Shown: in pieces, positions 25,322-33,350 of the stretch
Layout: each line of letters begins with the position of its first letter
How positions within the stretch are numbered: the first letter of the stretch is position 1
Origin: Deltaproteobacteria bacterium
Lineage (GTDB): Bacteria > Desulfobacterota > Desulfobacteria > Desulfobacterales > Desulfobacteraceae
Length of the DNA stretch: 40,409 bases
NCBI GenBank assembly: GCA_027858995.1
Contig: JAQIBP010000081.1
Location: 1-40,409, forward strand
Direction of reading: 5' to 3'
Notes under the pieces: generated by a model
Database searches by the model: none
Told to the model about the DNA's origin: nothing
Seen by the model: the letters and a program-made list of their open reading frames with translations, nothing else
Translations under genes and position numbers: made by a program

Positions 25322-28300
25322 ATGGAAGAACAAGTCTATAAACCAAAAAATTCAGTGAAAATCGTTACAGCAACCTCGCTTTTTGATGGCCATGACGCAG
25401 CCATTGGCATAATGAGAAGAATTTTGCAGGATTCAGGTGCAGAAGTAATCCATATTGGTCATAACAGATCTGCAAAGGAAGTTGTGGATGCAGCCATTGA
25501 AGAAGATGCCCAGGGAATTGCCGTATCAAGTTACCAGGGTGGTCATGTTGAATATTTTAAATATATGGTGGACCTTTTAAAGGAAAAAGGGGCTTCACAT
25601 ATAAAAATTTTTGGCGGCGGCGGCGGTGTTATCATTCCCATGGAAATAGATGAACTGCAAAATTATGGAGTGACAAGAATTTATTCGCCTGAAGATGGTG
25701 CCAATATGGGTTTACAGGGCATGATCAATGATATGATGCGCTCCATGGACATACCCACGGTTGATTATGAAAATCTTGATTATGAAAAATTGAATATTGA
25801 AAATAAATATGTAACAGCCAATTTTATCTCTGCTGTGCAGGAAGCCAAAGCAAATAATAAAGATGCCTTTGACAAAATAAGCTCAGAAATTTTTCAGATT
25901 GCAGATAAAAAAGATGTGCCGATCATCGGGTTAACTGGAACCGGCGGCGCAGGCAAATCCTCTTTAACAGATGAATTGATTATCAGAATTTTGCGAGACC
26001 TTAAAGATGTCAATATTGCAATTATCTCCTGTGATCCATCAAGGCGTAAAACAGGTGGTGCTCTTCTTGGTGACAGAATAAGGATGAATTCCATTGAAAC
26101 AGGCCGGGTTTATATGCGGTCCCTTGCAACAAGGAGATCCCAGACTGAGCTTCCTGAAGCTTTGCCCGATGCAATCAATGTGGTTAAAGCTGCCGGGTAT
26201 GATATAATCATTGTTGAAACAGCAGGTATTGGCCAGGGTGATTCACGGGTTGTAGATCTTGTGGATATGTCCATCTATGTCATGACAGCAGAATTTGGTG
26301 CGCCCTCCCAGTTGGAAAAGATAGATATGCTGGATTATGCTGATATTGTTGTGATTAACAAATATGAGAAAAAAGGTAGTGAAGATGCATTGCGGGATGT
26401 GAGAAAACAGGTACAGAGAAATCGCAAAGCCTGGGAAACAGATCCAAAAGATCTGCCCGTGTTTGGAACCATTGCATCAAAATTTAATGACGATGGAATT
26501 ACCTCTTTTTATCACGGGCTTCTTGATCTTATTGAAGAGAAGAAAAATATTAAATATGAGTCTGATATTCCAAGATCTGGGGAAAAAGTATCCTCGTCAA
26601 AAACAATTATTATCCCGGGAGAAAGAACAAGATATCTTGCTGAAATTGCCAAAACCATTAGAAAATACCATGCAACCACTGAAGAGCAGGCCGAATCTGT
26701 ACGCAAACGGTGGCATTTGACTGAGTCAAGCAAAACCATGAAAGATATGGGGCTTGATGAGCTTCCACAGGCTGTGGACAAGTTCAAAAAGGCAATTGAT
26801 GATGCTGTATCAAAGGTGGACACAGAGACTGATACTATAATCAATGACTATAATACCTGCAAAGAGATGTATGATAACGATGAACTTGTATATCATGTAC
26901 GCGATAAGGAGTTCAGGCTTCCTCTGTTTCGCAGATCTCTCTCCCATACAAAGATTCCCAAAATTTCCCTGCCTCAGATTAAAGATCCTGGAGCGCAGTA
27001 TCAATGGATGAGAAAAGAGAATTTTGCAGGTAATTTCCCCTATACAGCAGGTGTTTTTCCATTAAAACGGGCAGATGAAGATCCCACAAGAATGTTTGCA
27101 GGAGAAGGCGGCCCCGGTGATACCAATAAAAGATTTAAACTGCTTTCAAGCAATTATCCTGCAAAAAGACTTTCAACAGCTTTTGATGCAGTAACCCTTT
27201 TTGGTTATGATCCAGATACCCGTCCTGATATTTATGGCAAAATTGGCACTTCAGGGGTGAGCATCTGTTCCCTTGATGATATGAAAGTGCTTTATGACGG
27301 ATTTGACCTTTGTGCTCCAAATACATCAGTATCCATGACAATTAACGGCCCTGCTCCAATGATGCTTGCCATGTTTGTCAATACTGCCATTACCCAGCAG
27401 ATGGATAAATTCAAAGATGAAAATGACCGGGAACCAACCAAAGAAGAAGCCGCAGAAATCAAGCAATTTGCCATGTCCAATGCAAGAGGAACTGTCCAGG
27501 CAGATATTTTAAAGGAAGATCAGGGACAGAATTCCTGTATTTTTTCCATTGAATTTGCTCTGAAAATGATGGGTGATATTCAGCAGTACTTTATTGATCA
27601 TCAGATAAGAAATTTTTACTCTGTCTCCATTTCAGGATATCACATTGCAGAAGCAGGAGCTAACCCCATTACCCAGCTTGCTTTAACCCTTGCCAACGGA
27701 TTTACCTATGTTGAGTATTATCTCTCCCGCGGTATGGCTATTAACAGCTTTGCACCATCTCTCTCCTTTTTCTTTTCCAATGGTATGGATCCTGAATATA
27801 CTGTTATAGGAAGGGTGGCAAGAAGAATATGGGCTGTTGCCATGAAATACAAATATGGTGGTAATGAAAAATCCCAGAAGCTTAAATATCATATCCAGAC
27901 TTCAGGTAGATCCCTGCACAGCCAGGACATCCAGTTTAATGATATAAGAACCACCCTCCAGGGGCTTTGCGCCATTTATGATAATTGCAACAGCCTTCAC
28001 ACCAATGCATTTGATGAAGCCATTACCACCCCTTCTGCTGAATCTGTCAGAAGAGCCCTTGCCATTCAGCTTATTGTCAACCGGGAATGGGGCCTGGCCA
28101 TGAATGAAAATCCTCTGCAGGGCAGCTTTATTGTGGATGAACTTACTGATCTTGTAGAAGAGGCAGTCCTTATTGAGTTTGAAAAAATCACTGAAAGAGG
28201 CGGTGTGCTCGGTGCCATGGAAACCGGATATCAGAGAGGCAAAATCCAGGAAGAATCCATGTATTATGAACATCTTAAACATTCAGGCGGCCACCCGATA

Positions 28301-28591
28301 ATCGGTGTAAACACATTTGAAGATCCTGATGCAGATTATGCTGACATGGCAAACCATCTTGAGCTTGCAAGGGCAAGTGATGATCAGAAAGATGCCCAGC
28401 TTGAAAGATTAAAGATATTTAATGATAGAAATGCAGATAATGCCGAAGAAGCGCTTGAAAAACTAAAACTAACTGCTTTAAACAGTGGAAATATGTTTGA
28501 GCAGTTGATGGAGACTGTTAAGGTTTGCAGTCTTGGAGCTATCACACAGGCATTATATGAGGTAGGCGGCAAATACAGAAGAAACATATAA
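25322..28591 (+). CDS. icmF: Fused isobutyryl-CoA mutase (adenosylcobalamin-dependent, IcmF)
   Basis: A 1089-residue fusion of three parts. Residues ~10-140 are the cobalamin-binding domain, with FDGHDAAIG (His24 as lower axial ligand) and the glycine-rich [10 protein letters not shown]. Residues ~195-410 are the MeaB/ArgK-type G-protein chaperone, with Walker A GTGGAGKS at 206-213 and [12 protein letters not shown] at ~298-309. Residues ~545-1080 are the acyl-CoA mutase domain. The residues that separate IcmF from methylmalonyl-CoA mutase are both of IcmF type: Phe592 (RMFAGEGG; Tyr in MCM) and Gln736 ([10 protein letters not shown]; Arg in MCM). It should interconvert isobutyryl-CoA and butyryl-CoA, possibly also isovaleryl/pivalyl-CoA. 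The guanine-specificity motif reads NKYE (346-349) instead of NKxD. Thiolase follows after 14 nt. Confidence 0.93.
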   Translation: MEEQVYKPKNSVKIVTATSLFDGHDAAIGIMRRILQDSGAEVIHIGHNRSAKEVVDAAIEEDAQGIAVSSYQGGHVEYFKYMVDLLKEKGASHIKIFGGGGGVIIPMEIDELQNYGVTRIYSPEDGANMGLQGMINDMMRSMDIPTVDYENLDYEKLNIENKYVTANFISAVQEAKANNKDAFDKISSEIFQIADKKDVPIIGLTGTGGAGKSSLTDELIIRILRDLKDVNIAIISCDPSRRKTGGALLGDRIRMNSIETGRVYMRSLATRRSQTELPEALPDAINVVKAAGYDIIIVETAGIGQGDSRVVDLVDMSIYVMTAEFGAPSQLEKIDMLDYADIVVINKYEKKGSEDALRDVRKQVQRNRKAWETDPKDLPVFGTIASKFNDDGITSFYHGLLDLIEEKKNIKYESDIPRSGEKVSSSKTIIIPGERTRYLAEIAKTIRKYHATTEEQAESVRKRWHLTESSKTMKDMGLDELPQAVDKFKKAIDDAVSKVDTETDTIINDYNTCKEMYDNDELVYHVRDKEFRLPLFRRSLSHTKIPKISLPQIKDPGAQYQWMRKENFAGNFPYTAGVFPLKRADEDPTRMFAGEGGPGDTNKRFKLLSSNYPAKRLSTAFDAVTLFGYDPDTRPDIYGKIGTSGVSICSLDDMKVLYDGFDLCAPNTSVSMTINGPAPMMLAMFVNTAITQQMDKFKDENDREPTKEEAAEIKQFAMSNARGTVQADILKEDQGQNSCIFSIEFALKMMGDIQQYFIDHQIRNFYSVSISGYHIAEAGANPITQLALTLANGFTYVEYYLSRGMAINSFAPSLSFFFSNGMDPEYTVIGRVARRIWAVAMKYKYGGNEKSQKLKYHIQTSGRSLHSQDIQFNDIRTTLQGLCAIYDNCNSLHTNAFDEAITTPSAESVRRALAIQLIVNREWGLAMNENPLQGSFIVDELTDLVEEAVLIEFEKITERGGVLGAMETGYQRGKIQEESMYYEHLKHSGGHPIIGVNTFEDPDADYADMANHLELARASDDQKDAQLERLKIFNDRNADNAEEALEKLKLTALNSGNMFEQLMETVKVCSLGAITQALYEVGGKYRRNI

Positions 28592-28605
28592 GGAGAATTG
28601 ATAAT

Positions 28606-29781
28606 ATGAATAAAGCCGTGATAGTAAGTGCAACAAGGACACCGCTTGGAAGTTTTGGTGGGACTTTAAGTAAAATTGGGGCAACAGATCTTGGTGCCCA
28701 TGTTATAAAAGAAGCTATTAAAAGAGCCGGTATTGAGAACAAAGAAGTCAACGAATGTATCATGGGTATGGTGCTGCCCTGCGGATATGGACAGAATCCA
28801 GGAAAAATTGCAGCAGTAAAAGCAGACCTTCCCTGGGATGTTGAATCCATTACAGTGAATAAGGTGTGCGGTTCATCACTGAAAGCTGTAATGCTTGCTG
28901 CTCAGGCAATCCAATGCGGTGATGCCGATGTTGTGATTGCAGGCGGCATGGAAAACATGAGTATGGCACCCTATTATATGGACAAGGCCCGCTGGGGTCA
29001 TCGCATGGGACCTGGAAAAATTGAAGATCATATGGTTCATGACGGACTGTGGGATGTTATTAATGATTTTCACATGGGCATGTCCAATGAGCTAAGCTCT
29101 GAAAAGTGGGAAATATCAAGGCAGGATCAGGATGAATTTGCAGCAAGATCCTATATAAGGGCTAATGCAGCGGTTGCCCAGGGTAGATTCAAAGATGAAA
29201 TTGTTCCTGTGGAGATCCCCCATAGAAAAGGCGATCCTAAAATCTTTGATACTGATGAATGCCCCAAAGAGACAAGCCTGGATTTTCTTGCAAAGATGAG
29301 ACCTGCCTTTAAAAAAGATGGAGTGGGCACTGCCGGAAACGCTTCCATTATAAGTGACGGCGCTTCAGCCCTTGTTATCATGAGTGAAGACAAGGCAAGG
29401 GAACTCGGGTGCACAATAATGGCAACTATCGGCTCCCAGGCATCCTATGGCATTGATATGAAATATGTTTTAATGGCTCCCATTTATGCTATTCCAAAAG
29501 TATTGAAAAAAGAGGGTCTCTCCATTTCAGATATTGATCTTTTTGAAATCAATGAAGCTTTTGCAGGAAGCTCCACAGGTATTAACAAGGTCCTTGAATT
29601 AGACCCTGAAAAAGTAAATGTAAACGGTGGCTCTGTAGCTCTTGGGCATCCAATTGGTGCAAGCGGTGCAAGAGTTTTGACCACCCTTTTATATGAAATG
29701 GAAAAAAGAGACTTAAAAACAGGCCTTGCCTCCCTCTGCCTTGGCGGCGGAGAAGCTGTTGCCCTTATTGTAAATAGATAA
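28606..29781 (+). CDS. Acetyl-CoA acyltransferase (thiolase)
   Basis: Splits 3-oxoacyl-CoA with CoA to acetyl-CoA plus a shortened acyl-CoA, or condenses two acetyl-CoA. The 391-residue protein has the nucleophilic Cys88 in NKVCGSSLKAV, NEAFAGSS near residue 320, His348 in GHPIGASGAR and Cys378 in SLCLGGGEAVAL. The active-site loop is CGSS where most have CGSG. Start ATG with AAGGAG upstream. In this setting it may act on acetoacetyl-CoA from the butyryl-CoA route and/or 3-oxopimelyl-CoA from ring cleavage; sequence alone does not decide. A long palindromic repeat begins at its stop codon. Confidence 0.93.
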   Translation: MNKAVIVSATRTPLGSFGGTLSKIGATDLGAHVIKEAIKRAGIENKEVNECIMGMVLPCGYGQNPGKIAAVKADLPWDVESITVNKVCGSSLKAVMLAAQAIQCGDADVVIAGGMENMSMAPYYMDKARWGHRMGPGKIEDHMVHDGLWDVINDFHMGMSNELSSEKWEISRQDQDEFAARSYIRANAAVAQGRFKDEIVPVEIPHRKGDPKIFDTDECPKETSLDFLAKMRPAFKKDGVGTAGNASIISDGASALVIMSEDKARELGCTIMATIGSQASYGIDMKYVLMAPIYAIPKVLKKEGLSISDIDLFEINEAFAGSSTGINKVLELDPEKVNVNGGSVALGHPIGASGARVLTTLLYEMEKRDLKTGLASLCLGGGEAVALIVNR

Positions 29782-29929
29782 TGTTTGAACGGCTCGTAGA
29801 GGAGCGTATGCTCACAAACTCACCCATCTGCTTCGTTGCTTCAAAATTTTGAAATCCTCATGTACTTCAGTATACTCCGGTTTCAAAATTTCTTGCGCCT
29901 CACATATGGGCAACTTTTCATCCAAACAT
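29781..29929. repeat. Long palindromic intergenic repeat, copy A
   Basis: This 149-bp near-palindrome begins on the last base of the thiolase stop codon with ATGTTTG and ends with CAAACAT. The inner arms pair CACCCATCTG with CATATGGGCA, and CAAAATTTTGAAATCC with GGTTTCAAAATTT. The tip is TGTACT/AGTATA, with one G-U pair. Sequence matches copy B closely, except for an extra ~25 bp (GGCTCGTAGAGGAGCG and following) near the left end that is itself partly palindromic. The remainder of the gap to 29988 holds only the Shine-Dalgarno AGGAG of the next gene. Confidence 0.8.
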
Positions 29930-29988
29930 AGGTTATCGATCAGGCACTAGAAAGTATAGATTAATTTTATAAATATACAGGAGAAACA

Positions 29989-30840
29989 ATGGAGATAAAA
30001 AAATTTGGAGTTATAGGATCAGGTCAGATGGGCAATGGTATTACACAGGTTGCAGCAGCCAGCGGCCTTGATGTTGTAATGAGTGATATTAAAGAAGAAT
30101 TTTGTGAAAACGGTTTTGCAGCAATTTCCAAAAATCTTGACAGAATGGTAAAAAAAGAGAAGATATCAGAAGATGACAAAAGTTCCATTCTTGACAGAAT
30201 TACCACCACCACAGATTTAAAAGAGATGGAATCAGCAGATTTTATTGTTGAAGCAGCTGTGGAGAGAGAAGATCTTAAATTTAAAATTTTTGAAGATCTT
30301 GATAAAATATGCCCGCCAGAGGTTATTTTATCCACAAATACATCCTCCATCCCCATTGGAAGAATAGCCGCAAGAACTTCAAGACCTGAAAAAATAATCG
30401 GCATGCATTTCATGAACCCTGTTCCTGTTATGAAACTTGTTGAGGTTATTAAAGGTCTTGCCACATCCACTGAAACATTCGATATTACATGGAAACTAAG
30501 CCAGGACTTTGGAAAAACTCCTGCTGAAGCCAATGATTTTCCAGGCTTTATTGCCAACAGAATCCTGATGCCTATGATCAATGAAGCTATCTTTTGCCTC
30601 TATCAAAGCGTGGGTAAAGCAGAGGATATTGATACAGTAATGAAACTTGGAATGAATCACCCCATGGGTCCTCTTGCTCTGGCAGACCTCATCGGCCTTG
30701 ACACATGCCTTGCCATCATGGAAACACTCTATGATGGATTTAAAGATCCTAAATACAGAGCCTGTCCATTATTAAGAAAATATGTTGAGGTTGGGTGGCT
30801 TGGACGTAAAACCGGTAAAGGCTTTTATGATTACAAGTAA
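29989..30840 (+). CDS. hbd: 3-hydroxybutyryl-CoA / 3-hydroxyacyl-CoA dehydrogenase
   Basis: Oxidises (S)-3-hydroxyacyl-CoA to 3-oxoacyl-CoA with NAD. The 283-residue protein has GVIGSGQMGNGI (Gly10, 12, 15), the catalytic dyad His140 (GMHFMNPVP) and Glu152 (KLVEVIKG), and the NDxPGFIANRILMP and NHPMGPLALADLIGLD blocks. Length matches the stand-alone short-chain type. It follows the thiolase after 207 nt containing a palindromic repeat, so it probably belongs to the same transcript. It could serve 3-hydroxybutyryl-CoA (from crotonyl-CoA, the end of both butyrate and benzoyl-CoA routes) or 3-hydroxypimelyl-CoA. Confidence 0.93.
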   Translation: MEIKKFGVIGSGQMGNGITQVAAASGLDVVMSDIKEEFCENGFAAISKNLDRMVKKEKISEDDKSSILDRITTTTDLKEMESADFIVEAAVEREDLKFKIFEDLDKICPPEVILSTNTSSIPIGRIAARTSRPEKIIGMHFMNPVPVMKLVEVIKGLATSTETFDITWKLSQDFGKTPAEANDFPGFIANRILMPMINEAIFCLYQSVGKAEDIDTVMKLGMNHPMGPLALADLIGLDTCLAIMETLYDGFKDPKYRACPLLRKYVEVGWLGRKTGKGFYDYK

Positions 30841-30878
30841 ACTTGTGGTACAAAAGAGACTTCTTTGAATGATGCTCA

Positions 30879-30919
30879 TTACACCCCCATTTAAAATAAT
30901 TTATTAAATGGGGATGTAA
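30879..30919 (+). terminator. Hairpin terminator after hbd
   Basis: TTACACCCCCATTTAA pairs with TTAAATGGGGATGTAA (15 of 16 positions) around a 9-nt loop, 38 nt after the hbd stop. A run of A/T follows rather than a pure T tract. With the promoter at 30999-31027 it divides the catabolic region into two transcription units. Confidence 0.65.
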
Positions 30920-30998
30920 AAATTTAATGGTGGAGGTATCTATTGAAAATCAGGAAAGAATGTCAAGGAAAATTTTGTTTTACAAAGAAAATAAATGG

Positions 30999-31027
30999 TT
31001 GACATATAGCTGTAATATAACTATAAA
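30999..31027 (+). promoter_or_regulatory. Strong sigma-70 promoter upstream of had
   Basis: TTGACA at 30999-31004 and TATAAA at 31022-31027 are exactly 17 bp apart, about 130 nt before the had start codon. The long 5' leader leaves room for post-initiation control. The spacer is an inverted repeat, see the separate entry. Confidence 0.72.
31005..31025. promoter_or_regulatory. Inverted repeat within the had promoter spacer, candidate operator
   Basis: TATAGCTGTA and TATAACTATA flank a central A and are complementary at 8 of 10 positions, filling the space between the -35 and -10 boxes. A protein bound here would block RNA polymerase. The regulator is not identified; the sequence differs from the TetR operator at 24549. 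Confidence 0.45.
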
Positions 31028-31157
31028 ATATCCAGAATAATAGTAGAAATGTGTCATAATTTGAGTGTGCTTCAAATCAAAAGTTTACAGCATAAATAAC
31101 CCTAAGAAGTGATAAGCTTGTATGCTTGAGCTTTGCAAAATAAAAAAGGAGAAAAAT

Positions 31158-32264
31158 ATGGGAAACATTCCTGATAAAATTCTGACATGGCAGATGGTCT
31201 CTCCATTTAAAAAGGACAGGGAAACAGGAGAAGTTACTCCTGGAAAATTAGAAAAAACACAAATTGATGTACCCGAGCTTAAACAAGGTGAAGTATTGGT
31301 TGAGGTGGCCGGCTGTGGTGTATGCCATACAGATTTGGGATATTTTTACCAGGGTGTGCCCACTGTAAACAAACCCCCTTTGACACTGGGTCATGAAATT
31401 TCCGGAACAGTTGTTGATGGTGAAAAAGCCTGGATTGGAAAAGAGGTCATTATTCCAGCTGTTATGCCTTGCAGGCAGTGCCATCTTTGCAAAACCGGAA
31501 GAGGCAATAGATGCCTTGCCCAGAAAATGCCGGGCAACAGCATGGGAATATATGGCGGTTTTTCAAGCCATATTCCAGTTCCTGCCATTGATATCTGCGA
31601 AGTTAAAAACCGTGGAAATATTCCGCTTGAGAAACTTGCAGTTGTTGCAGATGCAGCAACCACACCTTTCCAGGCTGCCAAACGTGCTGATATCCAGGTG
31701 GGAGATAATGTTATTGTCATTGGTGTAGGCGGTGTTGGCCAGTATATGGTTCAAATTTTAAAAGCCCTGGGAGCTGCAAATGTTGTTGCCGTTGATATTA
31801 ACCAGGAAAGATTGGATACCATGCTTAAAAATGGTGCTGATTTTGCTGTCAATTCCATGGGTAAAAGTGCCAGAGATGTTTCAGGAGAGATTAAAGCCCT
31901 GAGAAAAGAGAATGGTCTTCCTTCAACCGGCTGGAAAATTTTTGAAGTTTCCGGAACCAAACCTGGACAGGAGCTTGGGCTTGCTCTATTGAGCTTTACC
32001 GGCAAAATGATTGTGGTTGGATTTGGCCCGCATAAAGTTGAATACTCCATTTCAAGACTCATGGCATTTGATGCTGAACTGATTGGATCATGGGGATGTC
32101 TACCGGAGTATTATCCAGCAGTATTAAGCATGGTTACAAGCGGTAAAATTAATTTTGAAGAATTCGTCCAGACACGACCCATGAGTACTATACAAAAAAG
32201 CTTTGACGAAGCCCATAAACAATCACCTGATCAAAGGATAGTACTTGTACCTGATTTTGATTAG
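31158..32264 (+). CDS. had: 6-hydroxycyclohex-1-ene-1-carbonyl-CoA dehydrogenase
   Basis: Oxidises 6-hydroxycyclohex-1-ene-1-carbonyl-CoA to the 6-oxo compound with NAD in the lower benzoyl-CoA pathway (Had; BamQ in Geobacter). The 368-residue zinc alcohol dehydrogenase fold shows the catalytic zinc ligand region GCGVCHTDLGYF (Cys53) and LGHE (His79). Structural zinc cysteines are 105, 108, 111 and 119 in PCRQCHLCKTGRGNRC, and the NAD motif is GVGGVGQYMVQ. The N-terminal KILTWQMVSPFKKDRETGEVTPG stretch is characteristic of Had rather than of ordinary alcohol dehydrogenases. I use the ATG at 31158, 5-6 nt after AAAAGGAGA. The ring hydrolase two genes downstream supports the call. Confidence 0.9.
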   Translation: MGNIPDKILTWQMVSPFKKDRETGEVTPGKLEKTQIDVPELKQGEVLVEVAGCGVCHTDLGYFYQGVPTVNKPPLTLGHEISGTVVDGEKAWIGKEVIIPAVMPCRQCHLCKTGRGNRCLAQKMPGNSMGIYGGFSSHIPVPAIDICEVKNRGNIPLEKLAVVADAATTPFQAAKRADIQVGDNVIVIGVGGVGQYMVQILKALGAANVVAVDINQERLDTMLKNGADFAVNSMGKSARDVSGEIKALRKENGLPSTGWKIFEVSGTKPGQELGLALLSFTGKMIVVGFGPHKVEYSISRLMAFDAELIGSWGCLPEYYPAVLSMVTSGKINFEEFVQTRPMSTIQKSFDEAHKQSPDQRIVLVPDFD

Positions 32265-32390
32265 TGTTTAAACATAAACTCACCCATCTGCTTTGTTACT
32301 GCAAACTTTTGTAATCCTCATGTACTAAAGTACACTCAGGTTGCAAAAGTCAATATACCTAACATATGGGCAACTTTTTATTTAAATACT
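32263..32390. repeat. Long palindromic intergenic repeat, copy B
   Basis: A 128-bp near-palindrome starting within the had stop codon (AGTGTTTAAA) and ending TTTAAATACT. It shares with copy A the blocks AACTCACCCATCTGCTT, AATCCTCATGTACT and CATATGGGCAACTTTT. The tip TGTACT-AA-AGTACA pairs perfectly. Confidence 0.8.
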
Positions 32391-32424
32391 GGTTTTTAGA
32401 TACTAAACTAAAAGGAAAATAGAG

Positions 32425-33174
32425 ATGAAATTAGAAGGAAAAAAAGCCATTGTAACCGGTGGAAGTCGTGGAATTGGAAGAGCCATTGCCCTTATGTATG
32501 CAAAAGAGGGGGCAGACGTACTTGTGAACTACCACTCCAATGATGCTGCAGCCAAAGATACTGTGGCTGAAATTAAGAAACTCGGAAGAAAAGGTATTGC
32601 TGTGGCAGCTGATGTAGCTGATTACACAAGCGCACAAAACATGGTTGATGAATGTGTAAAACAGCTGGGCGGAGTTGATATCGTTGTAAATAATGCAGGG
32701 ATTTCAAGACCTTCCATGCTTCTTAAAATGAAGGAAGAGGATTGGGATGCCATTATTAATATCCACTTAAAAGCTGCTTTTAATACCACCCAGGCAGCAG
32801 GCCGTTACATGAAAGAGAAAAAATACGGCAAAATTATTAATGTAATTTCAACTGCTGGTATTTTCGGTACTATTGGCCAGATTAATTATGCATCTGCAAA
32901 AGCCGGCATTATCGGCTTTACAAAATCAGCTTCCCGGGAACTTGGAAGATATGGAATTAACGTTAATATCATCTGTCCTGGAATTACAAAAACTGAAATG
33001 ACAGGCAAACTCCAAGCCGATGAAAAACTTCGAAAGATTTATGAAGGCAGAATTCAACTTGGCAGATTTGCAGAGCCGGAAGAAGTAGCACCTGCATTTG
33101 TATTTCTTGCTTCTGATGATGCAAGTTATATTACGGCCCAGGTATTGGGCGTAGATGGTGGATATATAGGATAG
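32425..33174 (+). CDS. SDR family 3-oxoacyl reductase / 3-hydroxyacyl-CoA dehydrogenase (FabG-like)
   Basis: A 249-residue classical short-chain dehydrogenase: TGGSRGIGRAIA (residues 11-21) binds the nucleotide, NNAG is at 89-92, and the catalytic Ser142 (NVISTAG), Tyr155 and Lys159 (YASAKAG) are present. ICPGITKTEM and the C-terminal VLGVDGGYIG complete the fold. It resembles FabG, but the nearest genes are had and oah, with no fatty-acid synthesis gene nearby. I infer that it more probably handles a CoA ester of the ring-cleavage route, for example 3-hydroxypimelyl-CoA. Flanked on both sides by palindromic repeats. ATG at 32425 follows AAAGGAAAA. Confidence 0.87.
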   Translation: MKLEGKKAIVTGGSRGIGRAIALMYAKEGADVLVNYHSNDAAAKDTVAEIKKLGRKGIAVAADVADYTSAQNMVDECVKQLGGVDIVVNNAGISRPSMLLKMKEEDWDAIINIHLKAAFNTTQAAGRYMKEKKYGKIINVISTAGIFGTIGQINYASAKAGIIGFTKSASRELGRYGINVNIICPGITKTEMTGKLQADEKLRKIYEGRIQLGRFAEPEEVAPAFVFLASDDASYITAQVLGVDGGYIG

Positions 33175-33184
33175 TACCTGATTG

Positions 33185-33303
33185 AAAACCGATAATTTGC
33201 CCAATTACGGCGTTGGTAAAAAATTTTAATCCTCAACATACTACTTGTATGTCTTCGGTTAAAAATTTTTTTCGCCTTGTACTTGAACAAATTATCTGGT
33301 TTT
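33185..33303. repeat. Long palindromic intergenic repeat, copy C (diverged)
   Basis: A 119-bp near-palindrome 10 nt after the SDR stop, with outer arms AAAACCGATAATTTG and CAAATTATCTGGTTTT, then GGCG/CGCC, then AAATTTTAATCC and GGTTAAAAATTTTT. The tip is ACATAC/GTATGT. Primary sequence differs from copies A and B, but the AATCCTCA and CGGTT shoulders and the fold are the same. Confidence 0.75.
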
Positions 33304-33350
33304 AGATTCATGTTCTGTCATAAATAAATATAAAGAAAAGGAGAAACAAA

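Noticed and set aside
25322-28591. Methylmalonyl-CoA mutase
   Set aside because: The Tyr and Arg that bind the methylmalonyl carboxylate are replaced by Phe592 and Gln736, and the G-protein domain is fused in the middle, which is the IcmF arrangement.
30024-30581. 185-codon open frame on the minus strand
   Set aside because: Antisense to the hydroxyacyl-CoA dehydrogenase gene with intact catalytic residues; no independent evidence for a gene.
32425-33174. FabG of fatty-acid synthesis
   Set aside because: No acyl-carrier protein or other fatty-acid synthesis gene is near; the position between had and oah points to acyl-CoA catabolism, though sequence alone cannot exclude FabG.
29781-33303. 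Insertion sequences or transposase genes behind the palindromic repeats
   Set aside because: No transposase frame or target-site duplication is visible; the repeats are short and purely structural, so at most they are miniature non-autonomous elements.
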